Shown piece by piece: positions 1-12,269 of a DNA stretch of 64,000 nt. Source of the DNA: Anadara kagoshimensis (Eukaryota; Mollusca; Bivalvia; Arcoida; Arcidae); assembly GCA_021292105.1 (NCBI GenBank), contig CM037864.1, positions 39,337,486-39,401,485 on the forward strand, in the 5' to 3' direction. A program made the position numbers and the translations under genes. The notes below the pieces were generated by a model. The model was not told the origin of the DNA, did not search any database, and was given only the letters and a program-made list of their open reading frames with translations. How positions within the stretch are numbered: the stretch's first letter is position 1; every line of letters starts with the position of its first letter.

Positions 1-106
1 AGCTACATTGACCAGAAAGTGATGTTGTATCTCTAATTGAAACTACATATTTGGATGAAACTGTTTATTATTTTTCATTTACACATATTCATACTCTTTT
101 TTTCAG

Positions 107-3100
107 TATGTAAATTTGGAGATAAGTCACAATGGTGTTACAGAGTACAGACAAAGCCATATCTGTGTTATCCTAACGAGGATCTGTGTTGTGGTACATG
201 TCAAAAATTCGCAACAGGCGTACCTGGTAAGTATCTTATAGTCATTTGCATTAAGAACTTCTGTAAAAATAAAATAATTGATGTTCTGCATTATTTACTG
301 AAATAAGTTAATGGATTTGTAGTTGTATTTAACTAGTATATGTATCATTTGTTTTAGTTTCATTATATAATTGCTTTTTTATAGGTGACATAACTACAAA
401 TCATAGTACCTGTCTCTTATTGTCTAAATTCTAAACTAATTCGGACAGATTCTAAGGCGTGAAAGTCTATCAGTTCAATGACTGAATGGCTGTTTTCTCT
501 AAATAATTCGATTTCTTCAAATACCCCAGAAATGACCGCCTCAACATAAATGGCTGGATGGTAAACACCATTACTCTAATCCACTCCCTTTCTAATTTTT
601 TGTTCTTTCATATTGAAAGGGAAGTAATCCCTGTCGCTTTTTTCAGTCAGAATTCAAAATGTTTGTAAAAGTTTTTCAGCTATTATCTTGTTGTTTTTAT
701 TCAGGATGCGAGTACGGTGATCATCAAAGGAACTGTGATAGAAGATTCTGCCATACTCCTGGAAACGAGGCATATACACAGAGCTGCTGTGCCACGTGTG
801 GACTTGCTCCAAAACAAAAACGACCAATCACAACAGCCATACCTACAACAACAAGACGTACATTCACACGACCAAAAACAAAACCACCAACACAACCAAC
901 AAAACCTATAGTACTGCCAACCGAACCACCATTGATAAAGGATCCCATAGCAACCGATGGATGGTGTTTAAAACCAGATGCAATGTACTTCATTATATCA
1001 TGTAGTCGTCTACAATCAATGATACAAAACCTTTGTTCTATATCCGCATTCCAGTCTAGATGTTGTGAACCTTGTAGCCAAAATCCACCTCAAGGTACTG
1101 CAGTTTTTCTTTCTTCTGCATAACGTTGTTATAACATTTTTAAATGAAATTCATTCAATACGATCGCAATATACATGTGTACAATAAAAGTAGGAGCAGA
1201 AGGTTCTGAAATATATTTGATGAGCCAGAACCATGGTAATAATGTAGACCCTATAGTTTATATCTCTGGTTTGTTGAAAAAATGATTTCCATTTTCCATT
1301 CAGTATTCGATTTTGTTTTCCATTCAGTATTCAATTTTGATTCCAATTTAGTATTCGATTTTGTTTTCCATTCAGTATTCAATTTTGATTTCAATTTAGT
1401 ATTCGATTTTGTTTTCCATTCAGTATTCAATTTTGATTTCAATTTAGTATTCGATTTTGTTTTCCATTCAGTATTCAATTTTGATTTCAATTTAGTATTC
1501 GATTTTGTTTTCCATTCAGTATTCGATTTTGCTTTCTATTCAGTGTTTAATATTTTTTTCAATTCAGTATTCGATTCTTTTCAATTTAGTATTCGATTTT
1601 TTTCAATTCATATTCGATTTTTTCCATTCAGTATCTATTCGTGCTTGATTTTGTTTTCCATTCAGTATTCGATTTTGTTTAAATATTTATTATTATATAC
1701 TCTTTGGTCATATTAATATAATTATGTTTTAGACTTGTTCTTTAATTACCGTTGTTTTTGGCAAGTAAAATGCTTTTCGTTTCAAGTATCTACATTTTTA
1801 TTTTTAACAGATGTTCCAGTCGTACCAGAAACCTGTGTTGATAGTCCAGGATGTAACCAAGGTGACATTAAAGGCGCCACTTGTTATGATCAAGCTACGC
1901 GCGATAAATGCTGTGCCACATGTAAAGGCTTTGAGACAGGAGATCCAGGTACATCTAATGTTGTCGTGTAGTAGTAATACCTTAGACTGTAAAGTTGTGT
2001 TGTGCCTTGAATAGATAGACGTGTTAATTATGTAAAGGCTAACAACATTGGCCTGTCCGCTTGACCTTTCACATAAATATTTATTATTAACGAGCACATT
2101 TATACATGTGGAACACAAGTGTTTATTTCTTCTGCATAATGGAAGAAATTTTACACATGCATTGACTGCAAATCTAACACTACCCATATATTAGGTGAAT
2201 CGTCCTATATAAATATTCTTAACGAAAGGTCAAGCAGACAGGTCGATGTTGTTGCAGTGTTCGTCAACACCAAGTGTTTAAACTATAATATATGTTGCAT
2301 GTCTGTATATTAATTTTGGTTACATGCGTGAGAATGTTTCAAAACGCACAAAACGAAAATCTATTGAGGATTTTTGATAAACATAAAGTGTTCAAAACAA
2401 TGCATGTTGCATGTGTGTATATTTTTGTATATATTGGGTTAATTTCACGCGTTTGTTTAAAAAATTTCTGAGCATAATTCAAAATGGAATACTAGTTCTT
2501 TTATCAATATAAATAGTCCGAAACATATTGCATGTTGCATGTGTGTATATTTTTGTCTGGGGCATAATCGCCCGGTAAATTTGTTGACATTTTATAAAAA
2601 TGTTGATGCCAAAATTCTGTGTCGTTTTTATGAACACAAAGTGTTCAAACGCATGTTGTTTTTGTGTTTGTTTTTTTTTATATTTTTACGTTGCAAATTT
2701 TGTTCAAAACGTTCAAAAACGAAATTATTTTGTTGTTTGTATTGACATGCAGTGTTCAACATAAAATGCATGTTCATATATAAATATTTTCCGTCGGGGG
2801 TTTTATCGTATGAAATTTCTCTAAATATCATATTTTATTTAATTAATTTAGCAATATATAAAATAATTGAAAAAGTTATAAAATGACAACAGTTCAAATA
2901 TGAAAAATATTAGAGATGCATCAAACGTAATTATATTTAAATTAAAGTAAAGTTTAATTGAACTTAAGATATATAAGGCGGCATTATTGTGAAGCTAAGT
3001 TCTAGTTTTTTACACAGACTAATCGGGAGGGATAATTTTGAAGCTAGGAGGGTTTTTTTACCACTTATGATAAAATACATATAAGTGTTTGTAAATATGT

Positions 3101-3368
3101 TGTTCTTTTATAACTGGGTTAAAGGCTATAACATTTTTGACTTCTGATCTTAGATTGTATGTATGGAGATAGGAACAGACGGTGTGCGATGTATGTTAAT
3201 TTTTCACCTCGGATATGTCGAAGAAATAGTGACATTTGTTGTGATTCCTGTAAAAACGTAGCTGCAGCGGATACACCTACTAGACGGATTATTATAACAA
3301 GACAATCGGACCCACCAAATGGCGGAGGACCAAGACAACCACAGGCCGTTATAAGACGAGGTATATAA
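107..3368 (+). CDS. Gene A, 3' part: secreted PLAC-module protein, probably the C-terminus of an ADAM mig-17-like protease
   Basis: Five exons are visible: 107-226, 705-1094, 1811-1948 and 3154-3368, with 705-1094 holding two modules; the TAA stop is at 3366-3368. Splice sites are GT-AG and the frame stays open across all junctions. Each module has six cysteines in the pattern C..C..C..CCxxC, typical of the PLAC (protease and lacunin) domain. Examples are CKFGDKSQWC...CCGTC in the first exon and CMYGDRNRRC...CCDSC in the last. A Thr/Pro-rich linker separates modules 2 and 3. The first exon begins in mid-codon, so the start codon and any catalytic domain lie upstream of the window. The five modules match modules 2-6 of gene B in order, which makes a protease N-terminus likely but unseen. 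The protein is presumably extracellular. Module identity is firm; the family name is inference. Confidence 0.85.
1290..1690. repeat. 24/48-bp minisatellite in an intron of gene A
   Basis: A 24-base unit of the form CATTCAGTATTCGATTTTGTTTTC alternates with a variant having CAATTTAGTATTC, giving a 48-base higher-order period for about four copies. The array decays after 1540. Because the period is a multiple of three it stays open in translation on both strands, but this is not coding. Confidence 0.9.
2039..2254 (-). mobile_element. Decayed copy of MITE family M2 (reverse orientation) in an intron of gene A
   Basis: Ends AACAACATTGGCCTGTCCGC and its near-complement GTCAAGCAGACAGGTCGATG face each other. 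The interior (2180-2220, ACTACCC...CCTATATAAATATTC) is the reverse complement of the interior of the copies at 57971 and 59948. Confidence 0.75.
2272..2850. repeat. Degenerate tandem repeat of about 120 bp
   Basis: A block with AAGTGTTCAAA followed by GCATGTTGCATGTGTGTATA recurs near 2290, 2400, 2530, 2650 and 2760 with increasing divergence. It fills most of the intron before the last exon of gene A. Confidence 0.55.
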
Positions 3369-3907
3369 CGCTTTGACGTCACAATGACGTCAATTATCTG
3401 TAGTCAGTATGTGCATGAAGTAGTCCTGTCATCGAAAGACAATTAGAACAAGTGACTAACAGGAAATCGTTGTTAGTAATTGCATGTTGTATTGTGTATG
3501 TTGTGATTTTTTACAACCACGGACAGTTATTCTTCTGACGGTAATGGTTCACTATGTTTTACTGTTATTTATGATTGTAATGTAAATTTTTCAAGGAAAT
3601 TGCAGGCTGACTAAATCAACCTTTTTGTTTAAACCAGCATTTTGACACAACTTAAGAAGGGTATTTAAATGTTATAGATTTTTCTTATTGAATTGAGTTA
3701 TTATTAATTAACTATGTTATGAATGATTAGTCAACTTGTGATTGTCCTTGTAAAATTTCAAATACAAACAAGATTGTCGATTCTGTAGTATTTGTGTCGT
3801 GTTCTTGGTTATGTTGGCTGTTGCCAAGTTCATGGTTTTTCTGTTGTAAACTTCTTTTTTCTACTATGAAAGCATGTGAAAATATAAAGTTGAACACATT
3901 TAAAAAA

Positions 3908-3913
3908 AATAAA
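3908..3913 (+). promoter_or_regulatory. Candidate polyadenylation signal of gene A
   Basis: AATAAA lies about 540 bases after the gene A stop. The spacing is long and the region is AT-rich, so this is weak. Confidence 0.25.
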
Positions 3914-6109
3914 TAGATTATTTGCTTTTATATAACATCGTTGTAATTTGCACGATAATGGCATATTTTTGTGAATATTAACCATTTTGACAGATTCGTG
4001 CTCTTATTTTCATTCTCGGTTCATCTGTTTTGTAAGAGGAATCATTGCAATACCGGTATGGATTAAATGAATTCAAAACATTTGCAGATTATTTATAGGG
4101 CTTTCCTTTGTGGAAAACATACTTGAATATTTTTAAACATGTGTTCAACTTTAAATTTTAGTTTTGAAAATAGATTACAGAAATATTAACAATGTCTTTT
4201 AAATGAATGTATGGCATGATAACATGGTAACATTTTAACATTCATTGTTTAGTTTAGTGTATTGAAGTACAATGAGCTTGTTAGCTGTTTGGTCAGCACA
4301 AATCCAACTCTACACCTTTGCATGTTGTATTTTTTCAATGTAACACCTTCACGACGTTTCAGTGATAGATATTCATGTGATTTAGATAAGATTTATCTAT
4401 CAGTTATTTGAAAAGTAAGCACCAAGAAAGAACTGTATAGATTTCAAAAGCACAAAAAGATATTGCATGTTATATTTGCACGATGACGTAACTGTAGTTG
4501 TTTGTAGTTCTGATTTTTTATCAGTTTACTACTTAGGAAATTTTATCTTTTATGTTGATAACCATGTGTTTGTACATAATTGCATGTTTTGTGCTGGTTA
4601 ATTTTATTCCGAAAGTCGAAAAAATTCTTCTTTAAAAATGTTTAAAACAATTGGCATTTCTAGATAAAAAATATTGTTTGCAATAAAAATGCGAGAACTT
4701 AAAGGAACACTTCATGTATTTTTGAGAGAAATAGTAATTAAGACATTCAATAAACGTATGCTAGAAGGATTTGTGTAGCAAAAAGCAATTCCTTTTACAA
4801 AACTAAAGTTTATATAAATAACAATGTATAAATAGTTTTTATGTTACATTTTTTCGACTTTCAGAAATATAGATTAATTGAAATGTGTCTAAACATGTGC
4901 AAACATATGTCGTTCACAAACTGAGGCAATGTTACAATTATTCTATCTTAATATAAGGGTGGTTACAACAAACAAAACGCGAGAAGGCGTGAATATATAA
5001 AAAACGGCTGCACGCCGTTATTATCTGTCTATTCAGTTTAGGGAGTCCCTTTTTTATAAACACTACCATCAGATAGTGAACAACGTATATTTTGTTATAG
5101 TTTTATGTTTTTAATGACATTGTTCTTTTTAAAATAAGTTCGTAAATGACATATATTTGTAATATTATTATGTTGTAATTAATATACAAGTTGTCATGTT
5201 GAAAAATCAAAACAATTATTTCTTCAAATTCTAATTTAATTGAAGATATATGCAATATCCTGTTACATTTTAATTTGATGGATCCTTCACAGTTAAACCG
5301 TCGCAAGGGAGGCAATTCTCACTCAAAATATATGATTATAATCTCTACTTTCTGACAATTACCACAAGGGAGGCAATTCTAACTATATTTGTTCCAATAA
5401 CCATATTTATGAAATTGAAATTCATACATTACGTTCTACATTGCAACAAGGGAGGCAATTCTTGCAATCTTTGTTTCAATAGCTCTTTTGGTGTTGACAC
5501 AACCAATTGTGAAATTCATACTCTGAATTCTGAAATGGAAATATCACTCTTTACTACTAAATAAATCCATGTAACAACTTGCTCTAAATTTCCACATATA
5601 CTTCGTTTTTCTAGGACCAGTACACGTTTGGCTTGGATAAGTGTGAAAATCCCGTCTGTGATACAGGAAGCCCAATTTTGTCATAATATCTTCAACATAA
5701 AAATGACAAATGGCGGGTTATGCTCTAAAACATATCAGGACATCATTAAACATGTGAAATAGAGACTCTATATGAAATCCATTGTGATGCACGCCTATTT
5801 TATTTATTATTTTGTACATTTATTTAAAATTTTGCTGAAAGTAATAATTGTTGAATACTCATTAATAAACACTTGTAAATAGTTTGATTTCTTTTTATGT
5901 TATTATTTCACTACATAGTTTTGAAACCATAAACGGGACATATCTCTAACTAGTCCTGTACCATATAGGTATCAATATTCTTCCACAAGTTTCATCTCAA
6001 AAACGGTGCATTATTACAGAATATGTGAAAATGCGACCCGATTTACACCAGAAGGACCAAAGACCTCTATTTAGCAAGAATTTGAATGGTTTAATGGGAT
6101 TTTTCATCC

Positions 6110-6285
6110 AGGACAAGATTTTTTTCACTAATACCTGGCGGCAAATTCAGTGATGTTGTATGGCAAGCGAACTGATAAACTTTCTCACTGTAGGATCTGT
6201 GCCAAGTGGGATTCGAACCTAGGTATTAATAGACACTGTGTGTAGTAATCGCGGTGTTAGACCACAAGCCTATCAGAACCCCTTA
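6110..6285 (-). mobile_element. SINE with tRNA-Leu-like head
   Basis: On the minus strand a tRNA-like head runs from about 6281 to 6203. It has A-box-like GCTTGTGGTCTAACAC and B-box GGTTCGAATCCCACT. A body follows toward 6110. The same head and body occur at 35730-35937 and, without most of the head, at 61688-61825. Confidence 0.65.
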
Positions 6286-8759
6286 TTGAGCAAGGGATAC
6301 TACAGCGTGTTTCTGGGGAGAAAAAAACGTCGTCATACTAGTATTTACATGAATTTGAGGCGATGTTCACAAGCAAGAAATGATAATACACACAAATAAC
6401 ATATACAATAGATAGCTGATTTTGTGTATATTGCACTTGGTGATAACTAAAACCAGAACGTCCAATAAATATCACTAGAGATGTCCATTTAGTTTTTAAT
6501 CCTCATTTAAATCCACTACACTCTCTAGAAATTCGAAAACTCTATTAAATGTCCATCTTGAGAAAAATGTAGTGGCTAACGCCAAATACAGTATAATGAT
6601 ATTTCCGTAATATTCAAAGTTATTACCTTGTTGATTAAAACAACATAATTTTCCAGCAGACATGTTTGATTGCTACAGAATGAAATATTTTCGAAAGGCC
6701 CTTGGTGGAATTATCTTGCTTGTGGCCTGCCAACAGCTCTTTCTTGCGCGATCTGTTTTGAGGTTGTTAATAGAACTTCTTTTCAGACAGAATTTTAGAA
6801 TGTACTTTCTATCTGTTCTTCATTCTGGGTCTTAAGACTATCAATAGTATCTATTGTTTTTGTTATATATCAGTCATAACCAAACACAAATACTCCGATC
6901 CATGTCCAAATAACAATCCCAAAAGCAAATAAAAATTTTGAAAACTGGCCAATTTAATGAACTTTCACCAGGTAAGTGAGACCGGGTGCTCTGTAGTCGT
7001 TATCACCTCATATCTAACTAACTAAATCTGCCTTAATCGTTCAAGTCAAAAATGTTTTCTGAAAACCGAAATACAATTTTGAACATACTATAGAAACACG
7101 AAGATGCATTGGTAATGCCGTAATTAACACGCTCCATAAAATGGACTAAACTTCTGAAAACAATTTTACACTGCTAACGAATCAATTGGGAATTCAAATA
7201 TTAAAATGGAACAGATAAAAGAGAACCATACCTATGACAAAGAATTCTAAAAAACTTATCACTGATTATATTAGGAATGTAAGTCTAGTTTGTCACTATG
7301 AAACATACATTGCATTTGAGCGTAAGCGCAATTTCATAGAAAAGAAATATTCATTGCAATATCAACTTCAGTGGACTGTAAAACAACATCTTGAAGCATT
7401 TAAAACAACGTCAAAACAATTATGAAAAAAGTTAAGTGATTATACTCTCAAGAAACCAAATGTTACCTCTAACAAATAACATCGGAATCGTTATGGCTGA
7501 GCAATTTCAAAAAAGCAACACAAGATTGATCAGTAAACAAACTCCAGAAGACTAAAAATAGCCCCTGGACACATTTAAAAATGACAAAAGTAAACCCAGG
7601 AACAAGAAATGTGTATCAAACAAATGGAATCGTTATTGACCTAATAAGGTCATAACCTAATAAGTATGGAACAACAATTAATGCCAGTTTGACATATCAA
7701 AAGGTATAAAGATTTATGTTGTATATTGATGACGATATTGTAACTCGGGGCAGCTAAATATTAACATATTTATTTCTCAACAAGATAAGAACAGATAAAA
7801 TCATTAAAATGCTTCAAGAGAATATGCAACATCTGCTTCACAATAAGAACTCACAAGTTGAAGATTAGAATACATTTGGTACAAAAGTAATTTTATGTGG
7901 AATTTAAAAAAATGCTGCTTGTAAAGAAAACGCAATGCATATTTCTAATTAAGATTCAATATGCCTCTATACAAATTAATTATGTTTATTATCTCGTTTA
8001 TCTGAATACAGTTAGTATAAATGTACTTTTGAATAGTGCATCTAGAAGCTAGCTCCTACTAAAAATTAACACAATGCATATTTCCAATTAAAATCAAATA
8101 TGCCTCGATACAAATTATAATCATGAATTTTGTTCCTCAAGCTATATCTAAGTGCATGATGATGGATTTTATTCAGCTGCATTTGTATGTTAAAATATTA
8201 TATACTGTTTGTTTTGTACTTTGTTTTGTTTGGCATCTTGTAATTTGTCAATATCACACCATAATACCAAGGATGTTTATGCGATGGAAAAGTGTACACT
8301 TATGTTTTTTGGTCTGACTAGAGCACTTATGTAACGATAGATCGAACGCCACTTTTCACTATAAACAACTAGAAAAGAACAAAATATGAGAAAAAATTAG
8401 GATAGAGATACACAAGTTAAAAACAAAATTATATGTAACCAGATCACTTGGTTTGATATTGTTAAACTTAGCATTTACCTGATTTTAATGTACCACATTC
8501 GCATTTCGATAGCTAATGCCGACATCGGACAAGTAAAACCAGAGTCTAATGTCGATGACAAGAAATCTAAGGAACTTAAAACATCAGGTTGCCAAACATA
8601 TGGTGTTTCTAATAAATTCCTACTGTTCCTTGATTCCTTGACTAGTTGAAGGCGTGTTCCCGAAGATTGGTGTCATTTGGTCAGTTATATCGACGAGCTA
8701 GCGCTCTTAACTAAGCAAGGCAAGTGCCTTTTGCAAAATAGAAGAAATCTGTGAAAGAC

Positions 8760-9330
8760 CAGCGATCAAATATTTGTAACTTAGGTTGTCCAAACTAACA
8801 AGGTAGCAACACTAGGGAAAGGTGCATATGCTACAGTAAAGAAGTGGGTGGCGGAATTTAAACGCGACACTGAAAGCGTTACGGATGACCATGACCTGAA
8901 AGTCCTGTTTCTGTTGCAACCCCAGAAGGGGTAATAAAGTTTATGATATTGTTTTGACTGACAAAGGGGTTACAGAAAGATATGTGGCCATTACAGTTGG
9001 TATTTCACAGAAAAGAGTACTTTTCATTCTAACAGAGGATAATGCAATGCGAAAGCTTTCACAACGTTTGGTATCACGACTTTTGACTGTTAGTCAGACG
9101 CAAACCAGGCGTATTTTGTCGCGTGCAAATCTTAACCTTTTATATGTAGATCTTGCTAATTTCTTCAGAGAAGAAACATAGCCCGTTATTTTCTCCAGAG
9201 GCCAAACAACAGTCCAAGCAGTTGAAGCACCCTTGTTCAGCCCCGCCAAAGGCAAATGCTGTTCCATCAACTGAAAATGTTATGGTCTCGGTTTTCCGGG
9301 ATTCTGGAGGATTTATGTTGAAAAATAATA
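8760..9330 (+). pseudogene. Decayed mariner-family (Tc1/mariner) transposase
   Basis: Conceptual translation gives blocks typical of mariner transposases in the right order but in shifting frames. They are ATVKKWVAEFKR (about 8835-8870), then TERYVAITVGISQKRV and ILTEDNAMRKLSQR (about 8965-9075), then LLTVSQTQTRR and SRANLNL (about 9085-9140), then PEAKQQSKQLKHP (about 9200-9235). In-frame stops and frameshifts lie between the blocks, for example near 8930 and 9180. The HHF-type catalytic block expected near 9180 is deleted or scrambled, and the C-terminal third is absent. I found no terminal inverted repeats. It is a dead, fairly old copy. Confidence 0.85.
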
Positions 9331-12212
9331 CAATATATCCGCCAAAATTCAGATCCTTACATATGAGCGTAACAACATAGCAATAGACTTTAGTATGTCA
9401 AAAGTTACATTGAAAAATCAATGCATTTATGTAGCGTTTCTCCGAACATTTGTAGTAGACACAAAACTTACCGAGTTACCATTCTGATGCATGGTTCTTC
9501 CATTTCAATTAATTACAACATTACAAAATGAATAAATATGAAAACATTTTCTAACACATAAGGTAATCTAAAATTAAAAATAAATAAACCATTCAAATCA
9601 AAGCGTTTCCGGTAACATGCGGTAATGTGCACACGTAAGCTGTGGTTTAGGAAGGATTACACATGACTGACTAGATACGTTCATTATCACATGTCTACCA
9701 TATGTATTGAGAGGAACCATGCGGTCATGTTTGAAAATCGTTTATGATTACTTGGTATTGTTTCTCCAATATACTGTTTTTGTACTTGCGTAATTACCTT
9801 TCGTATTTTCCTATTTTAATTCTAGAAATTTCAACATATGCTATATTAATTTAGTTAATTGTAGTTTATTTTGGCGCAACAGGAACACTATTATCACAAG
9901 AAGACAATACCACTCTTACCACCACTACAGATGAAATCATCACACAAGACCTTATAGCTTAAACTTTGAAACTGATTTATTTTCTTCAATCAAAAAGTAC
10001 CACTCTATTTTTATTTATATTTCGTTTGGTCCACTTGACTCAATAACTTAAATGTTTGTAATATTATTGAAGTGTGAGTGTTTTCAAAATAATCAATCTC
10101 AAAGTTTAGCCAGTTTAGATCATATTTACAGTTTCATTTTTTTTCTCTTTTTTAGATAAAATTGACGCAAAATTATGAAATCATACAGTTTAACATGAAA
10201 AATATAAGGACGGCCATCAAAGTTTCGAAAAGAAACCCAACAAAATATGGAAGATTACTATCATAAAGGGCATATTATAGCTGAATTCTTGTTATGCGCC
10301 CATATTTTGAATTCTTGTTATGCGCCCAAATTTGACTGAAATACATGAGAATGAGTTTTCGTGTACCATAGAAACGAGAACTTAAATTTTTGCAGGAGGC
10401 TTTTCATTTTGTGTTCTACACCTACTTAACAATTATATGCAATATCATTAAATTTGAGACATGCGAGTTCCAAAATACTATTTTTATTATATGGCCAAAT
10501 CATCTGGCTATTGCAGAGAATGGATCTTAATATGTAAGGCTTTAATTCTGAAATACATTTTTGCTTGTTAAATCATTTAATGAAATAAAATGATAAAATT
10601 ATGTACGATTTTTTTGGTTTTTTCCCTTTATTCAAAGTGACCTTTACAGTGAATTAACAAGTTAGTGTTTGTTTAGCTAATCTCAGGCTAATCCCCAATG
10701 TTTACGTAAAATTCCGCCTACTCCCACTTCATATTTAAGATTTTCTAACCTTAATTTTAAAATGTGGACGTAGGTGGAAGATGCCGTTAAAATCAACAAT
10801 TTCAAAGAAATGCAAAATTTATATTTCCTATTTTACAAAAGCATAACCAAGAAGTATTTTAATTCAAAAATCAGATTAATTGTAGGAAATAAAGAATTTC
10901 ACTTTTTGAGGAGATGCTCACTGCTAACACTCCCGGAGCACCTGTGGAAGTTCTCGTCTTTAACTTAATGTGACAGTTTTCAAAGTTTTTACTTTCTTTT
11001 TGGACTGTGATTTGAACATAATTAGTGTGTTTGCTATTGATTTGCTTATTGCTCTAATGAACTATTTGAAAGCATTAATGTGATGGTTCAACTTGTACAC
11101 TAAGAATAACATTTTCTGCTTTAGAAATATGAAGTTATTTTGACAAAAAATGTCATAGTTGTAAAATACAATATATAAAATATATTGTCAAACGTATGGT
11201 AATTCTAAGTTTTTGTTACATGAGGCCTGTACATTCGAGCATATAAAGTTTTTAATGTATCAAAATATCAGAAAAAGATTTGACATTAAGTCTTAAAAAT
11301 GTTCACAGTATGTTTGTAGGGCGGCCACCATCACGTTTATATTTATATTACTTACAAACGCAATATGTCCCGTCAGCTCTCTTCACATAGATACCTCCTT
11401 TTGACGTCATTTATAAGATATAGATGTAAACCACCTAGACAGAAATCTTTATAATACAAGCAATATTTACTTGTTGTAAGTTTTATTTAATTGACTGTGA
11501 ATTTACAACGCTGCATCTAAGGCTATAGTTGGACTTTTATACTAGAGAACCAGACATTTTTTTTAAATCTCCCATAAAAACTATATGGTTGAATTAAAGC
11601 ACGGTTTTATTAGTAAACCAATCAAAAGTTCTTGCAAAAGATGTCTTTATTATTCAATAATTATAACATTATTATATGTTTTCTAGCAAAGTTTGTCAAT
11701 TGTGTTCCAACTTTGTTGAGTTTGGCATTCAAAGCAAAAACCAAATACGCTCAGTCGTTTAAACATTCGAATTGATCAAATGATAATTTAAATATCAATT
11801 ATGTTATTTCACCATTACTCTTGGTAGGAAATCCCCCTAATATTTAGATTTAAATCTTGGATATCCATTGGACTCTATTTAATGCATCATTGCTATTTCA
11901 AACCAAAAAGTCAAATATTGAAGAAGGATAAGTCAATACTTATTTACGGAACCCCTTTGTGAGTCATGTATATTTTTATTAAACAAAAAAACAAATAATT
12001 AATAATTTTTCAGTGAATTATTCCTTTATTTGGGAAAAAACAAAAACCACACCAAATCCACACCATAGATGACAATTAAAACAATTACACTACATGATGT
12101 TATGACGGTCTGTTACGGTAAACTGTTGTTTGCATACGTAAGAAATGTTTGCCCTGGGGATAAAATTGTCCCATACATCAAATCTGACTAACGACATAAA
12201 GGTTTTTATATC

Positions 12213-12220
12213 TATATAAG
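12213..12220 (+). promoter_or_regulatory. Probable TATA box of gene B
   Basis: TATATAAG lies 50 bases before the gene B start codon. A transcription start about 30 bases downstream would leave a short leader of some 25 bases. The position fits a core promoter, but in AT-rich DNA such a match is only suggestive. Confidence 0.45.
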
Positions 12221-12269
12221 TAGCAGAAGGGAACAATCGCGTTCACATCACATAACTAGGCACGATATA

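Larger units (their letters stand above)
3369..12212. other. Intergenic spacer between genes A and B
   Basis: No gene is supported here. It holds the putative 3' UTR of gene A, three copies of CAAGGGAGGCAATTCT (5303, 5365, 5448), a reverse SINE near 6.2 kb and dispersed-repeat copies at 6886-7022 (+) and 10928-11035 (-). It also holds a direct repeat (7926-7980 and 8068-8120, AATGCATATTTC...TATGCCTC) and the mariner relic. The rest is AT-rich sequence in which I see nothing. Confidence 0.6.

Noticed and set aside
1282..1716. 144-codon open frame of repeated Phe/Asp/Val words, and its mirror on the minus strand
   Set aside because: It is a by-product of a 24/48-base minisatellite whose period is a multiple of three; it lies inside an intron of gene A.
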